DNA of 64,000 nucleotides from SpSt-1165 sp964391725 (GTDB taxonomy: Bacteria > Chloroflexota > Anaerolineae > Anaerolineales > Anaerolineaceae). Under the pieces are notes generated by a model. That model was not told the DNA's origin and ran no database searches. It worked only from the letters and a program-made list of their open reading frames with translations. Each line of letters begins with the position of its first letter. Position 1 is the first letter of the stretch. The position numbers and the translations under genes are program-made. The stretch covers positions 1 to 64,000 of the forward strand of contig CAYMNB010000007.1 in assembly GCA_964391725.1 (NCBI GenBank), read 5' to 3'. Below, in pieces: positions 53,325-61,982 of the stretch.

Positions 53325-54176
53325 ATGAAGATTGCTGTAGTAACCGACACCGATGCCAGTTTGCCACAACATATTTGTGACCAATACCAGATTCGGCTGG
53401 TGCCGATCACGGTGCAATTTGGCGAAGAATCTTTTGAATCGGAGGTAGATATTACTGATGAAGAAGTGTTCGTGCGTATTGATCGCGAAGGCAAACTGCC
53501 GACCACGGCTGCACCATCGCCCGGCAAATGGGCGCAGGCTTTTCAGGCAGCGTTTGACGACGGCGCCGATGCGGTGCTTTGTTTCACAGTCAGTGCCAAT
53601 TTAAGCACCACCTATGATGCGGCGGTCATGGCTGCCACTGACATTATTAAGGATAAAAATATCACCGTGGTAGATACCAACAGTCTGTCAATGGCACAGG
53701 GTTTCATGGCGATGGCTGCTGCCAAAGCGCTGCAAGAAGGGGCCGGGCTGGAAGAAGCCGTGGCTGCTGCCAAAGCGCTTGACGGACGTATGTTCCTGTA
53801 TGGCGCGCTTTCCACCCTGCGCTATCTGGCGATGAGCGGACGGGTCGGCCACATTGCCGCTGGTATGGCCAATTTGCTGGATATCAAACCCATTTTGACG
53901 ATGGAAAACGGCAAATTGGAACTTTTCGAGAAGGTCCGTACCCGCAAAAAAGCCTGGAACCGGATGCTGGAGCTTTCAAAAGAGAAGTTGGGTGACAAAA
54001 AGATCGAGCAGCTGGCGGTCTTGCATGTGGCTTGCCAGGCTGATGCGGAGGAATTCGCCCAGATGACGCGCGAATATCTCGGTTATTCGGGCGTCATCAT
54101 GATCAGCGGGATGACAGCCGGCCTGTCTGTGCACACTGGCGCGGGCATGGTAGGCATCACAGTAGTGACCGACTAA
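53325..54176 (+). CDS. DegV-family fatty-acid-binding protein
   Basis: A 283-residue protein of the DegV fold. It opens MKIAVVTDTDASLP, has TTAAPSPGKW (the Thr/Ser-rich ligand segment), VDTNSLSMAQG in the middle, MSGRVGHIAAGMANLLDIKPIL and a C-terminal HTGAGMVGI. DegV/FakB proteins hold a fatty acid for phosphorylation by FakA; no FakA-like kinase is in the window. Two ATGs are close together; 53325 is preferred because AGGAG is then 8 bp upstream. A terminator follows. Confidence 0.9.
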   Translation: MKIAVVTDTDASLPQHICDQYQIRLVPITVQFGEESFESEVDITDEEVFVRIDREGKLPTTAAPSPGKWAQAFQAAFDDGADAVLCFTVSANLSTTYDAAVMAATDIIKDKNITVVDTNSLSMAQGFMAMAAAKALQEGAGLEEAVAAAKALDGRMFLYGALSTLRYLAMSGRVGHIAAGMANLLDIKPILTMENGKLELFEKVRTRKKAWNRMLELSKEKLGDKKIEQLAVLHVACQADAEEFAQMTREYLGYSGVIMISGMTAGLSVHTGAGMVGITVVTD

Positions 54177-54196
54177 TTCTTAATAAGAATCCTTTT

Positions 54197-54226
54197 AAAC
54201 GGCTTGCTGAAGATAGCAGGCCGTTT
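54197..54226 (+). terminator. terminator of the degV-type gene
   Basis: AAACGGC pairs with GCCGTTT, with an inner TGCT/AGCA pairing and a short loop; ATTTTTG follows. Confidence 0.8.
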
Positions 54227-54278
54227 ATTTTTGTGGGTATAATTGGGGTCAGGTCGATTGATTGTAAGGGAGTTGCGT

Positions 54279-54851
54279 ATGCAGACGAAAGTGCGCATTC
54301 TGGGCATTGTCGGTAGCCCGCGGCAAAAAGGCAACACCAATTGCCTGGTGGATGAAGTGCTGCGCGGAGCAGCCACCATGGGGGCAGGGGTTGAGAAGGT
54401 GCAACTGGACGCCAAGAAGATCAAGTTGTGCCAGGGTTGTGATCAGTGCCATAAAACCGGTGCATGCCGCTATGACGATGATATGAAGGATTTGATCGCT
54501 TTGATGAAAGAGAGCGATATCTGGGTCTTGGGTACCCCGGTGTACTGGTGGGGCCCGACCGCGCTGATGAAGAAATTCATTGACCGCTGGTACCAGGATT
54601 ATGAGGGCTTACAGGTTTGCGGCAAGAAAAAAGTGGTTCTGGTGATTCCCTATGCAGACAACGACCCAACCACCGCCAGCCACACCATTGGCATGTTCCA
54701 ATCAGCGTTGAACTGGCTGGACAAAGAGATCTCAGCAGTGATAGAAGGCAGCGGGCTTTCTGCACGTTCAGATGCGGAGCATGATGTCAATTTACTCAGC
54801 CGTTGTTTCAATGTCGGCATCCAGACGGTGAAAGATCTGTTGGCAGACTGA
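54279..54851 (+). CDS. NADPH-dependent FMN reductase / iron-sulfur flavoprotein-like
   Basis: A 190-residue flavodoxin-fold protein. The N-terminal FMN phosphate loop is GSPRQKGNT, then a Cys-rich segment CQGCDQCHKTGAC (about 49-61) like the compact Fe-S motif of iron-sulfur flavoproteins, then LGTPVYWWGPTALMKKFIDRW, the standard second FMN contact. It probably reduces small molecules or acts in electron transfer. The ATG at 54279 has AAGGGAG upstream. It stands alone between two terminator-like regions. Confidence 0.85.
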   Translation: MQTKVRILGIVGSPRQKGNTNCLVDEVLRGAATMGAGVEKVQLDAKKIKLCQGCDQCHKTGACRYDDDMKDLIALMKESDIWVLGTPVYWWGPTALMKKFIDRWYQDYEGLQVCGKKKVVLVIPYADNDPTTASHTIGMFQSALNWLDKEISAVIEGSGLSARSDAEHDVNLLSRCFNVGIQTVKDLLAD

Positions 54852-54980
54852 TCGGCCTCAAGAGCTTTTTGTTAATTATATGATTCGTAAAAATATGTTT
54901 TAAATAACGGTATGAAGTTCAGCCTGTAGTAAAATTTTCCGCATATTGTGCACAAAAACCAACAAATTTTGCCAATTATT

Positions 54981-54997
54981 GTTAACGGAGCGTTAAC
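54981..54997 (+). promoter_or_regulatory. palindromic site just upstream of the small-RNA promoter
   Basis: GTTAACG-gag-CGTTAAC is an inverted repeat with perfect 7-bp arms. It ends 3 bp before the -35 box, the usual place for an activator or a repressor that bends DNA. Its binding protein is unknown. Confidence 0.6.
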
Positions 54998-55000
54998 CCC

Positions 55001-55029
55001 TTGTCAATATTGTCTGGTGGTTGTATAAT
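55001..55029 (+). promoter_or_regulatory. sigma-70 promoter of a candidate small RNA
   Basis: TTGTCA at 55001-55006 and TATAAT at 55024-55029 are 17 bp apart. Transcription should start near 55036. No protein gene begins for another 210 bp, and a terminator lies in between. Confidence 0.75.
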
Positions 55030-55035
55030 CTACGC

Positions 55036-55133
55036 AGTATTTGGTTCGAAACAGAAAAACCTGCAAGAATTCTCGATGAGGATGTACGCCGAACCCCATC
55101 GCTGAGCCAGCTCAAAAGAGCTGGTTCGTCTTT
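55036..55133 (+). ncRNA. candidate small RNA of about 100 nt
   Basis: A strong promoter is followed about 70 nt later by a 9-bp hairpin (AGCCAGCTC 55105-55113 with GAGCTGGTT 55118-55126, AAAA loop) and then CGTCTTTAA, a modest intrinsic terminator. The transcript holds only a nine-codon reading frame (ATG at 55075, MRMYAEPHR), without a good ribosome-binding site. The next gene starts at 55249, so it could also be a leader with attenuator for that acetyltransferase. I do not recognise a known RNA family. Confidence 0.5.
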
Positions 55134-55248
55134 AATATACCAATATGCAGAAACGCTAACCTGGCTGTTGTCCAGTGGTTAAGTTCTCTTATATAATCAG
55201 GGTAAGGTTCATAGCAAAATTGGATATTTCAATCTTGAAGGAGAAGGA

Positions 55249-55881
55249 ATGACGATTACAATCCGAACCATGCAGCTCACCGATGAGGAAGCCATCAAAG
55301 ATATCTGCTATGTCACCAGTGTGTGGGGCAGAGACGGCAAAGAAGAATTGCGCGACACGATTGCCCTGCGTTGGGCAACCCACTATATGCGCCACGAAAC
55401 CGACCATTGTTTTGCTGCGGTTGATGATGCGTTGGACGGCCGTGTGGTGGGGTATCTATTGTGCGCACCTGACACATTGCGATACGATGGGGAATACAAG
55501 GAAAAGACCCTTCCTCTGCTGAAAGAGGAGATAAAAAAAGTGAGCATGAATGAAAAAGGCAATGTTGACCCGATCAAGCGTGCCAAACTGGAGGCGGAAT
55601 TCATGGTGCATCCGACATCTGTGATGCTGCCCAGGGTGAAAAAGCTGGTCAAGGCGTATCCAGCGCATATCCATATCGATATTTATCCCAGCCATCACCG
55701 GCGAGGGATCGGGCGCATGTTGTTTGCAGCGCATGAAGAACACCTGCGTTCGATTGGCTGCCCAGGGTATCACTTGTTTGTGGGATCCAGCAACGAAACC
55801 GCGGTTAAATTTTATGCTTCGATGGGCATGGAGGATGCCGTGCACCAGGTGGGATCAATCATGTTCATTAAGAAGGTGTAA
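55249..55881 (+). CDS. GNAT-family N-acetyltransferase
   Basis: A 210-residue acetyltransferase. The acetyl-CoA loop is SHHRRGIGRML (about 143-153), followed by CPGYHLFVGSSNETAVKFYASMGM, of which the NETAVKFY segment is the usual Asn-x-x-Ala-x-x-Phe-Tyr end of GNAT domains. An insertion of about 50 residues between strands (ETLPLLKEEIKKVSMNEKG region, about 88-115) is typical of longer GNATs. The start has GAAGGAG upstream. Substrate unknown. Confidence 0.88.
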   Translation: MTITIRTMQLTDEEAIKDICYVTSVWGRDGKEELRDTIALRWATHYMRHETDHCFAAVDDALDGRVVGYLLCAPDTLRYDGEYKEKTLPLLKEEIKKVSMNEKGNVDPIKRAKLEAEFMVHPTSVMLPRVKKLVKAYPAHIHIDIYPSHHRRGIGRMLFAAHEEHLRSIGCPGYHLFVGSSNETAVKFYASMGMEDAVHQVGSIMFIKKV

Positions 55882-55887
55882 TTTTTG

Positions 55888-56634
55888 CTATTCGGTCTGC
55901 GATGATCGCCGGTAATAGCTGGCACGCTGGTTGCGCCGAATTTGCAGTGTGTCCTTCATCATCTGCAAGGTGTCTTGCACCACGCGTACACGGCTGTCGG
56001 TGTCAAAGTACCAGTTGATGCCGATCTCCTGCACCTTGTATTTGCGCAGGTTGGCAATGTACAGGATCTCTGTGTCGAAGGCCCAGCCGCTGATGGTTTG
56101 CAGCGGAAAGAGGTCTTCTGCCGCCAATGCACGAAAGCACTTGAAACCGCACTGCGAATCTTGATACTGCGGCAGGATCATCAGGCGGATGATGGAATTA
56201 AATATGCGCCCCATGATGTGGCGGTATTGCGGTTCGCCGATGCGGCGCGCCTCCTTGCCTTCGCGTGAAGCGATAGCGATATCGACATCGGGATCAAGCA
56301 GGGGAGGAATGAATTTGCTGACATCTTCGATCGGCATGGAAAGGTCGACATCCAGAAACATGCGGTATTCACCGCGGGCTGCCAGCATGCCATTTTTGAC
56401 GGCAATTCCCTTGCCGCGCTGTTTGGATTGCAGCGCTGTCACCCGTGGGTCGCGCGACTGGTACTCACAAGCAATCTCGTATGTGCGATCCTGTGAGCCA
56501 TTTTCCACAATGATGATTTCCCCGCTGAAAGACTGCGAATCAAGGAATAGAAGCGACTGATCGATTGCGTTGGGCAGCCGGTTTTCTTCATTATAAGCCG
56601 GGAAAATGAGGGACAAAAAGGGCTTGTCATGCAT
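55888..56634 (-). CDS. family 2 glycosyltransferase (dolichyl-phosphate glucosyltransferase-like)
   Basis: A 248-residue GT-A enzyme. It has SLIFPAYNEENRL at the N-terminus, VENGSQDRT, KGIAVKNGM, the metal-binding FLDVDLSMP (DxD-like), SREGKE, and a CGFKCFRA segment. These are the marks of the polyprenyl-phosphate glucosyltransferase branch (ALG5/DPG-like), which loads a sugar onto a lipid carrier for glycan assembly. There is no membrane anchor. It converges with the acetyltransferase gene, 7 bp apart. Confidence 0.88.
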   Translation of the reverse strand: MHDKPFLSLIFPAYNEENRLPNAIDQSLLFLDSQSFSGEIIIVENGSQDRTYEIACEYQSRDPRVTALQSKQRGKGIAVKNGMLAARGEYRMFLDVDLSMPIEDVSKFIPPLLDPDVDIAIASREGKEARRIGEPQYRHIMGRIFNSIIRLMILPQYQDSQCGFKCFRALAAEDLFPLQTISGWAFDTEILYIANLRKYKVQEIGINWYFDTDSRVRVVQDTLQMMKDTLQIRRNQRASYYRRSSQTE

Positions 56635-56747
56635 GCGCTAAGTGTACCAAAAATAATCAGAGGTGGTGCAGTCAAATGAGGGTGAATTTCTGAACACCGG
56701 GCTGCTTGGTGCCGGGTTATTTTTTCTCCTGAAAGTAAAATCAAAGG

Positions 56748-56820
56748 TCGGGGTGGTCGGACTTGAACCGACGACCTCTGCGTCCCAAACGCAGCGCGCT
56801 GCCGACTGCGCTACACCCCG
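56748..56820 (-). tRNA. tRNA-Pro (anticodon UGG)
   Basis: The leftward strand folds into a full cloverleaf of 73 nt: acceptor CGGGGTG with CACCCCG, D stem GCGC/GCGC, anticodon stem CTGCG/CGCAG around loop TTTGGGA (anticodon TGG), T arm GTCGG-TTCAAGT-CCGAC, discriminator A. The CCA end is not encoded. Confidence 0.96.
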
Positions 56821-56897
56821 GCAAGGCATTAGTATAAACCGGGCGGGTGGTTCCGTCAAGATAGGCGTATCTGCGGTGGTTCGGGTAAAATAGAACT

Positions 56898-57821
56898 ATG
56901 AGACTACGGTTGGCGGTTATGTGTTTGGCAGTCAGCGTGCTGGCGGCCTGTTCACTTGCAGGGGAGGGTGAGCAGGACACCGCAGCTATTGTCTTTACTC
57001 CATCGCCAGCAACCATGACGCCTTTTCAGCCGGGGGAGGATATCCGTACGCCCGAAGCCACCCGAACGGCAGTGCCTACGCCGCTGCCAACTGCCACCGC
57101 CACAGAAGCCCCCATATCATGTTGGGAGCAAGGCGGTCAGGTGGTTCACGCGGTTTTTCAAACCAGTGTAGTGGAATCTCAGATGCCCTTTGCTGTTTAT
57201 CTGCCGCCGTGTTATGGAGAGGATGAGGGCGCAGAAGCTTACCCGCTGCTGGTGCTGCTGCACGGGCAGACCTATAATGAGAACCAATGGCTGGACGTGG
57301 GCGTGGCAGAATCAATGGATGCATTGATCCGCAGTGGTGAGATCAAACCATTCGTGGTAGCGCTGCCTTTTGAATCTCTTGCTTACGACGTGGTATATGA
57401 ACGAGTGCTGTTGGATGAATGGATCCCGTACTTGCAGGCGCAGTATACCCTCTGTACAGGCAGAGAGTGCCTGGCGATGGGGGGCATCTCTCGTGGGGGC
57501 GGCTGGGCAGTAACAATCGCCTTTCGCTATCCCGACAGGTTTGCTTCTCTGGGGATTCACAGCGTACCGGTGTGGGAAGGGCATCTGGAGATTGTTCAGC
57601 GCAGTGTGGCGCATGGCGGGGTGGAAATGCTCCCGCGCATTTCTGTAGACATCGGCAGCAGCGATTATTGGCGCAACCGCGCCATGGATTTGGTGTATGA
57701 ATTTGACCGCCTGGGGATTGCTTATGCACTGACAGTTAACGAAGGCGGACACGATAACGATTACTGGCACAGCCAGGTGGCATCCTACTTGCGCTGGTAC
57801 GCCGATGGCTGGCAGGATTAA
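56898..57821 (+). CDS. secreted esterase lipoprotein (alpha/beta hydrolase)
   Basis: A 307-residue exported esterase. The signal peptide ends at the lipobox LAAC (Cys18), followed by a Thr/Pro-rich tether (about 35-75). The alpha/beta-hydrolase domain of the Esterase-D/CE1 type has YPLLVLLHGQTYNENQW (oxyanion region), Ser198 in GISRGG and a C-terminal GGHDNDYW with the catalytic His. It could deacylate polysaccharides at the cell surface; substrate unproven. No strong ribosome-binding site precedes the ATG. Confidence 0.87.
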   Translation: MRLRLAVMCLAVSVLAACSLAGEGEQDTAAIVFTPSPATMTPFQPGEDIRTPEATRTAVPTPLPTATATEAPISCWEQGGQVVHAVFQTSVVESQMPFAVYLPPCYGEDEGAEAYPLLVLLHGQTYNENQWLDVGVAESMDALIRSGEIKPFVVALPFESLAYDVVYERVLLDEWIPYLQAQYTLCTGRECLAMGGISRGGGWAVTIAFRYPDRFASLGIHSVPVWEGHLEIVQRSVAHGGVEMLPRISVDIGSSDYWRNRAMDLVYEFDRLGIAYALTVNEGGHDNDYWHSQVASYLRWYADGWQD

Positions 57822-58003
57822 TGCGTTAGTTAACTGAACGATGTGAATGGCGTGCAATTAACAGTTGGCTGGTGTAAAATAATTAAAGATAATTCATTTC
57901 ACTGATTGGTACTTACTGGTTCAAAAACAAAAGCTTTGAGCCATTTTTTCTATATGAAGCGCTGCGCTGTAACATCAACTAATTCACCATCAAGGAGCCT
58001 GCC

Positions 58004-58654
58004 ATGATTGTCAAAGAACGTATGTCGCATCCTGTAAAAACTGTAGGGCCCGATGTTTCGGTGATTGATGCCCTGCGAAGAATGGAAAAAGAACATATCA
58101 ATCGCTTTCCCGTGGTTGATAAACACGGCATGATGATCGGCATTGTTTCGAAAAACGATCTGCTCAAGGCTTCACCTTCGCATGCCACCACCCTGAGCCA
58201 GTGGGAGATCACCTCAATGCTGGAGAAGATCAAGGTAAAAAGCGTGATGACCAAAGATCCGCTGGTGGTTCATGAAGACACTGTGGTGGAAGAGGCGGCC
58301 CGCATCATGGTTGACAATGATGTCAACGGACTGCCGGTGGTGCGCGGCAACGAACTGGTGGGCATAATCACCGATGGCAACATCTTTGAGATACTGATGG
58401 AAATGTTGGGGGCGCGCAATGCCGGGCTGCGGGTCAGCGTTCTGACCGATGAACGAGAAGGTATGCTTTATCATTTGACCAAAGCTATCTATCAAGCAGG
58501 TGGAAACATCGTTTCAATGAGCACATTTTTGGGCGAAAGCACCACCACCCGCGAAATTGTGTTCAAAGTGGGCGGTGTAGAGCAGGAAGCCTTGTTGGAA
58601 GCAATCAAACCGCACATTTTGGAAGTGATGCATGTGCATCACGTAACTGTTTAG
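58004..58654 (+). CDS. CBS-ACT domain protein (AcuB-like)
   Basis: A 216-residue sensor protein: two CBS domains (about 1-60 and 78-135, with VKERMSHPVKTV, INRFPVVDK, VKSVMTKDPLVV, VNGLPVVRG) that form one adenosyl-ligand module, then an ACT domain (about 143-205; LTDEREGMLYHLTKAIYQAGGN). AcuB-type proteins have this layout and respond to nucleotides and amino acids. No enzyme partner is adjacent, so the regulated process is unknown. AAGGAG precedes the ATG by 7 bp. Confidence 0.9.
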   Translation: MIVKERMSHPVKTVGPDVSVIDALRRMEKEHINRFPVVDKHGMMIGIVSKNDLLKASPSHATTLSQWEITSMLEKIKVKSVMTKDPLVVHEDTVVEEAARIMVDNDVNGLPVVRGNELVGIITDGNIFEILMEMLGARNAGLRVSVLTDEREGMLYHLTKAIYQAGGNIVSMSTFLGESTTTREIVFKVGGVEQEALLEAIKPHILEVMHVHHVTV

Positions 58655-58746
58655 GCCCTTCTGCAGTTTTTCCCCTATCTCTATTTGGAATATTTCTTGC
58701 ACTTTCTACTATAATGAATTGGAAAGAATGATACGAGGTGCCTATC

Positions 58747-59115
58747 GTGCAAAATAGACGCTATCTTTGGTTTGCCATATCCATCGTTGTTGGTCTGGTG
58801 ATCGGGTTGTCCTGGGGTTGGAATGGCCTTGCCAGAAAACCACAGCCCATGCCACTGGAAGACTTGCGCTTTGATTACAAGGCTGATTATGTTTTGATGG
58901 TGGCGCAGTACTATCAACAGGAAGGCGATCTGGCGACAGCCAGAGAGATGCTGCAGAAATTGGGAGAAGATGATCTTGGGCAGTTGGTGCAAGATGCGCT
59001 TGATTACCTGAATGATCCAGCCAATGTTTTGTTGGGCGCTGATATCCGGGCGGTGAACGAATTATCCATCGCGCTGCAAGCAAGCAGTGCGATTATTGAA
59101 GGGCAGGTGGCGTGA
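58747..59115 (+). CDS. small single-pass membrane protein of unknown function
   Basis: About 122 residues: an N-terminal membrane helix (about 6-24; LWFAISIVVGLVIGLSWGW) and a soluble helical part that includes YYQQEGDLATAREMLQKLG, a TPR-like helix pair. The GTG at 58747 is preferred because GAGGTG lies about 7 bp upstream. Its stop overlaps the start of a second membrane protein (TGATG), which begins with a very similar arrangement (helix, then a short TPR-like segment), so the two look like related partners in one complex. Confidence 0.75.
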   Translation: MQNRRYLWFAISIVVGLVIGLSWGWNGLARKPQPMPLEDLRFDYKADYVLMVAQYYQQEGDLATAREMLQKLGEDDLGQLVQDALDYLNDPANVLLGADIRAVNELSIALQASSAIIEGQVA

Positions 59116-60214
59116 TGACACAATCAATGATTCGCGGCCACGAAGAAGAAACCCAACCACAGGAACGCCCCTGGTATTTGTTGACTGGATTGGTGATCGG
59201 TCTGGTGCTTGGATTAATTCTTTCACTGGGCGTATTTCGCCTTCGTTACACAGACGCAACGCCGGCTATGCTGAACGAAGATGCCCGCAACGAGTACATC
59301 ATAGCCGTTGCTATGGCACATTATGGCACACCAGATATCGGGCGCGCGCGCGCCCGCCTGCANNNNNNNNNNNNNNNNNNNNNNNNNNNNNNNNNNNNNN
59401 NNNNNNNNNNNNNNNNNNNNNNNNNNNNNNNNNNNNNNNNNNNNNNNNNNNNNNNNNNNNNNTTGCTATGGCACATTATGGCACACCAGATATCGGGCGC
59501 GCGCGCGCCCGCCTGCAAACCCTGGGGGTAGAGGGTGATTTGGCGCTTATGATGAAGACACTGGTGATCGAAATTCGTGAGGATAGTGGTTTTTCGCAGG
59601 TCGTTGAGGCATTGAACAAACTGTCCTCCGATCTCTCTGATGGTGCCTTGTTCCGAGAGGATATTGAGATCCTTGTGCCAGAAGGGGAGGAAACACCGGA
59701 ACCAACGGACCAATCCGATTTTACGCCCACCTATATCGATGATGCCAAACCTGTGAGCGGGGGACAGCAGGCGGGTGATCAGGGTGATGGGGGGGAGGTT
59801 ACTAACGAACTCGATGAACTTGCCGAGGATTTCTTGCAGCCACCAGAAAACCAGGTTGTACTTGCGATGACAATCAATGACCAGCCGTTCCGATTGGCGG
59901 AACGGCTGACTTTTTGTGATCGATCGATGTCATCTCAATTGGAAGTGGTGGTGACTGATGAAGCCGGGCAAGGCCTGAAAGGGGTGCCGATCTTGATCCA
60001 ATGGGGGGATGGCACCGAAACCTTTTTCACTGGTCTGTATGGCGAGATTGACGCTGGCTATGCTGATTACGGCATGCAGGAAGGCGAGGTCTACCAACTG
60101 CAGGTTGGGCGAACTTCACTCTTCGTGGAAGATGTGAAGGCCAATATCTGCCGCGAAGATGACGGCACGCTCTTTTCGGGCGGCATCAGGTTGTTCTTCG
60201 AACCGCAGAGTTAG
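59115..60214 (+). CDS. single-pass membrane protein of unknown function, interrupted by an assembly gap
   Basis: The gene starts at the ATG that overlaps the previous stop. After one membrane helix (about 20-40) come AMAHYGTPDIGRARARLQTLG, similar in spacing to the partner's DLATAREMLQKLG, a Glu/Pro/Thr-rich linker, and a C-terminal beta domain (about 220-325) with an Ig/carboxypeptidase-regulatory-like VVVTDEAGQGLKGVPILIQW. The 100-N gap splits the frame, but removing the gap and one of the two flanking 55-bp copies restores a single frame of about 314 residues. I therefore regard the gene as intact. Confidence 0.75.
59308..59517 (+). repeat. 55-bp duplication flanking a 100-N gap (assembly artefact)
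   Basis: Bases 59308-59362 and 59463-59517 are identical, and exactly 100 N separate them. The two copies are contig ends overlapping by 55 bp, a common k-mer length. Collapsing them restores the reading frame, so the gap almost certainly holds no missing sequence. The overlap ends in a GC-alternating tract that could have stalled assembly. Confidence 0.9.
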
Positions 60215-60218
60215 GCCA

Positions 60219-61688
60219 TCAAGGCAGGGGATTGTTCAGTGCCCAATCGCTGCCAAGGATGACGGCGATGTCGACCTCTGCTTCCGGGTCAAAGCGTATT
60301 CGGATGCGGCTGATGTGCAGATTCATCAATTCGTTGAAATATCGCAAGGCATAAGGGGCGCCATTGTAGAGGTAGATGGTGGTGGCTTCGTGCTGCTGGG
60401 CGTTGCCTGTGTCAGTGACGTTCAGCCCCAATTCTTTGAAATAATCAGCGCTGCGTGTGGCCAGCCCTTCTTCGAGGGTGCCGTTATAGATGCCGATACG
60501 CGCTTCTTCTTCGATCGCCAGTTGCAAAGCAGGCAGGCTCATGTCACCTATCGGTGAGGCGCCGGAGGTGTGGCCAAAGATTTCGTCACGCAATTCTCGG
60601 ATTTCATCGGGCACGGTGATGAGTACATCCAACCCATCGGGTGATTTTCCAGCGTAGAGCATGCTGGGCCCGATGATGCCCGTGCGGATGTCGTGGCGAT
60701 CAATGTCCATGGCAAGTAATCCCAGTTGGATGGTTTGCTGCAGGGTCAGGTTGGTGTGAATACCTTCTGACAATCGTTCATAGATAGCGGGGGCGCTGGA
60801 AACCAGCTGTGGCAGCATATCGAATTGCGCAATACGGTCACGCAGCGCCAAAATCAATTCTTGCTGACGGGCGGCGCGATCAAAATCAGCTCCTTCGGTG
60901 TTGCGTGCGCGTGCGTAGGCAAGGGCGTAATTGCCCGGCAAGGTGACAACACCGGGTTCGAGGATCACCTTGCGGTGGGAGTCAAAATTGGGGTATTGCA
61001 GCGGATAGATGGTGATGGGTTCTTTGACATCAATTTTGACGCCTTTCAGTTCATCGACAATGTGAATGAAGGTGATGAAGTCCAATTGCACATAATAATG
61101 AACCGGTACGCCCAAAAAATATTCCACGGTGCGTGAGGCCAGGGCGGTGCCGCCACCGGGGTAGTTATAGATCTCCCCCAGGTAGTAGGCAGTGTTGATC
61201 TTACCATGTTTGAATCCAGGAATTTGCACCCAGAGATCGCGCGGGATAGAAAGCATGCCGGCCTTCATGGTTTTTGGATCGAGGGTGAACAGGATCATGG
61301 TATCGGTGCGCGAAGCATCGGTGCCCTCCTCCCAATCACGGTAATCGAGACCCATGAAGAGCACATTGATGCGGCTGGCACCGTCCCATGGCTCCACATA
61401 GGGCATCAGATTGATATCATCCAGGCTGATATCTGCGATTGCTTCTATTTCTTCCAACAAGATTTCATCTGTTGGTTGTGCCTGTGAGCCACCGGGTTTC
61501 TGCACAGCCACAGGCGCACCGGGCAGTGAGGTTAACGTCCAACCCTGAACGAAATTGCGGGTGAGGATGAAGGTGGCAAGACCGGCAGCCAAAGACAAAA
61601 CCACTATACATGCAAGGATGATGATGTTCCGTTTGGTCAGCGGCGCACCGAGAAATGTTCGCGGTTTGGATGAAGGCTGGTCATTCAT
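60219..61688 (-). CDS. LytR-CpsA-Psr (LCP) family protein
   Basis: A 489-residue envelope protein: a short cytoplasmic tail, one membrane helix (about 22-45), the extracytoplasmic LCP catalytic domain (about 105-290; NVLFMGLDYRD, SRTDTMILFTLDP, MLSIPRDLWVQIPG, INTAYYLG, ALAYARARNTEGADFDRAARQQ, which include the Arg and Asp residues that hold the prenyl pyrophosphate) and a C-terminal LytR_C domain (about 385-475; IGIYNGTLEEGLATR). LCP enzymes attach glycopolymers to peptidoglycan or protein. Confidence 0.93.
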   Translation of the reverse strand: MNDQPSSKPRTFLGAPLTKRNIIILACIVVLSLAAGLATFILTRNFVQGWTLTSLPGAPVAVQKPGGSQAQPTDEILLEEIEAIADISLDDINLMPYVEPWDGASRINVLFMGLDYRDWEEGTDASRTDTMILFTLDPKTMKAGMLSIPRDLWVQIPGFKHGKINTAYYLGEIYNYPGGGTALASRTVEYFLGVPVHYYVQLDFITFIHIVDELKGVKIDVKEPITIYPLQYPNFDSHRKVILEPGVVTLPGNYALAYARARNTEGADFDRAARQQELILALRDRIAQFDMLPQLVSSAPAIYERLSEGIHTNLTLQQTIQLGLLAMDIDRHDIRTGIIGPSMLYAGKSPDGLDVLITVPDEIRELRDEIFGHTSGASPIGDMSLPALQLAIEEEARIGIYNGTLEEGLATRSADYFKELGLNVTDTGNAQQHEATTIYLYNGAPYALRYFNELMNLHISRIRIRFDPEAEVDIAVILGSDWALNNPLP

Positions 61689-61697
61689 AGGAGAAGA

Positions 61698-61925
61698 TCA
61701 GTCAAGATCGGGCGGTGGCACGGGCAATGCATCCACGGCAGTGGCAGCCCATTTGTCGCCGACTTCGATCAGCATGACAGGGATATCGTCCAAAATCGGA
61801 TATTTACGATCACAATCCTGGCAAAGCAGCCAGACATCGCGATGCAAAGTAAGCAACGCTTGTTTGCCTTCATCGCGGATGCAAACCGGGCAGCGCAAGA
61901 TTTCTAATAATTCAGGGTTTACCAT
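61698..61925 (-). CDS. Trm112-like zinc-ribbon protein
   Basis: A 75-residue protein with the Trm112/YcaR plan: MVNPELLEILRCPVC at the start, LCQDCDRKYPILDDIPVML later. The pairs CPVC and CQDC would hold a structural zinc. Family members serve as activating partners of methyltransferases or are of unknown role. It lies 9 bp before the LCP gene and 58 bp after the VanW gene on the same strand, so all three may share a transcript. Confidence 0.88.
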   Translation of the reverse strand: MVNPELLEILRCPVCIRDEGKQALLTLHRDVWLLCQDCDRKYPILDDIPVMLIEVGDKWAATAVDALPVPPPDLD

Positions 61926-61982
61926 AGCATCTTTCGAACCTCATTTATTCCTTCGAATGTTGATTTTACCATGAATTGCCGG

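Noticed and set aside
59308..59517. The 55-bp identical copies as a genuine tandem repeat or mobile-element target duplication
   Set aside because: The copies lie exactly at the contig ends around a 100-N filler, and collapsing them restores the frame.
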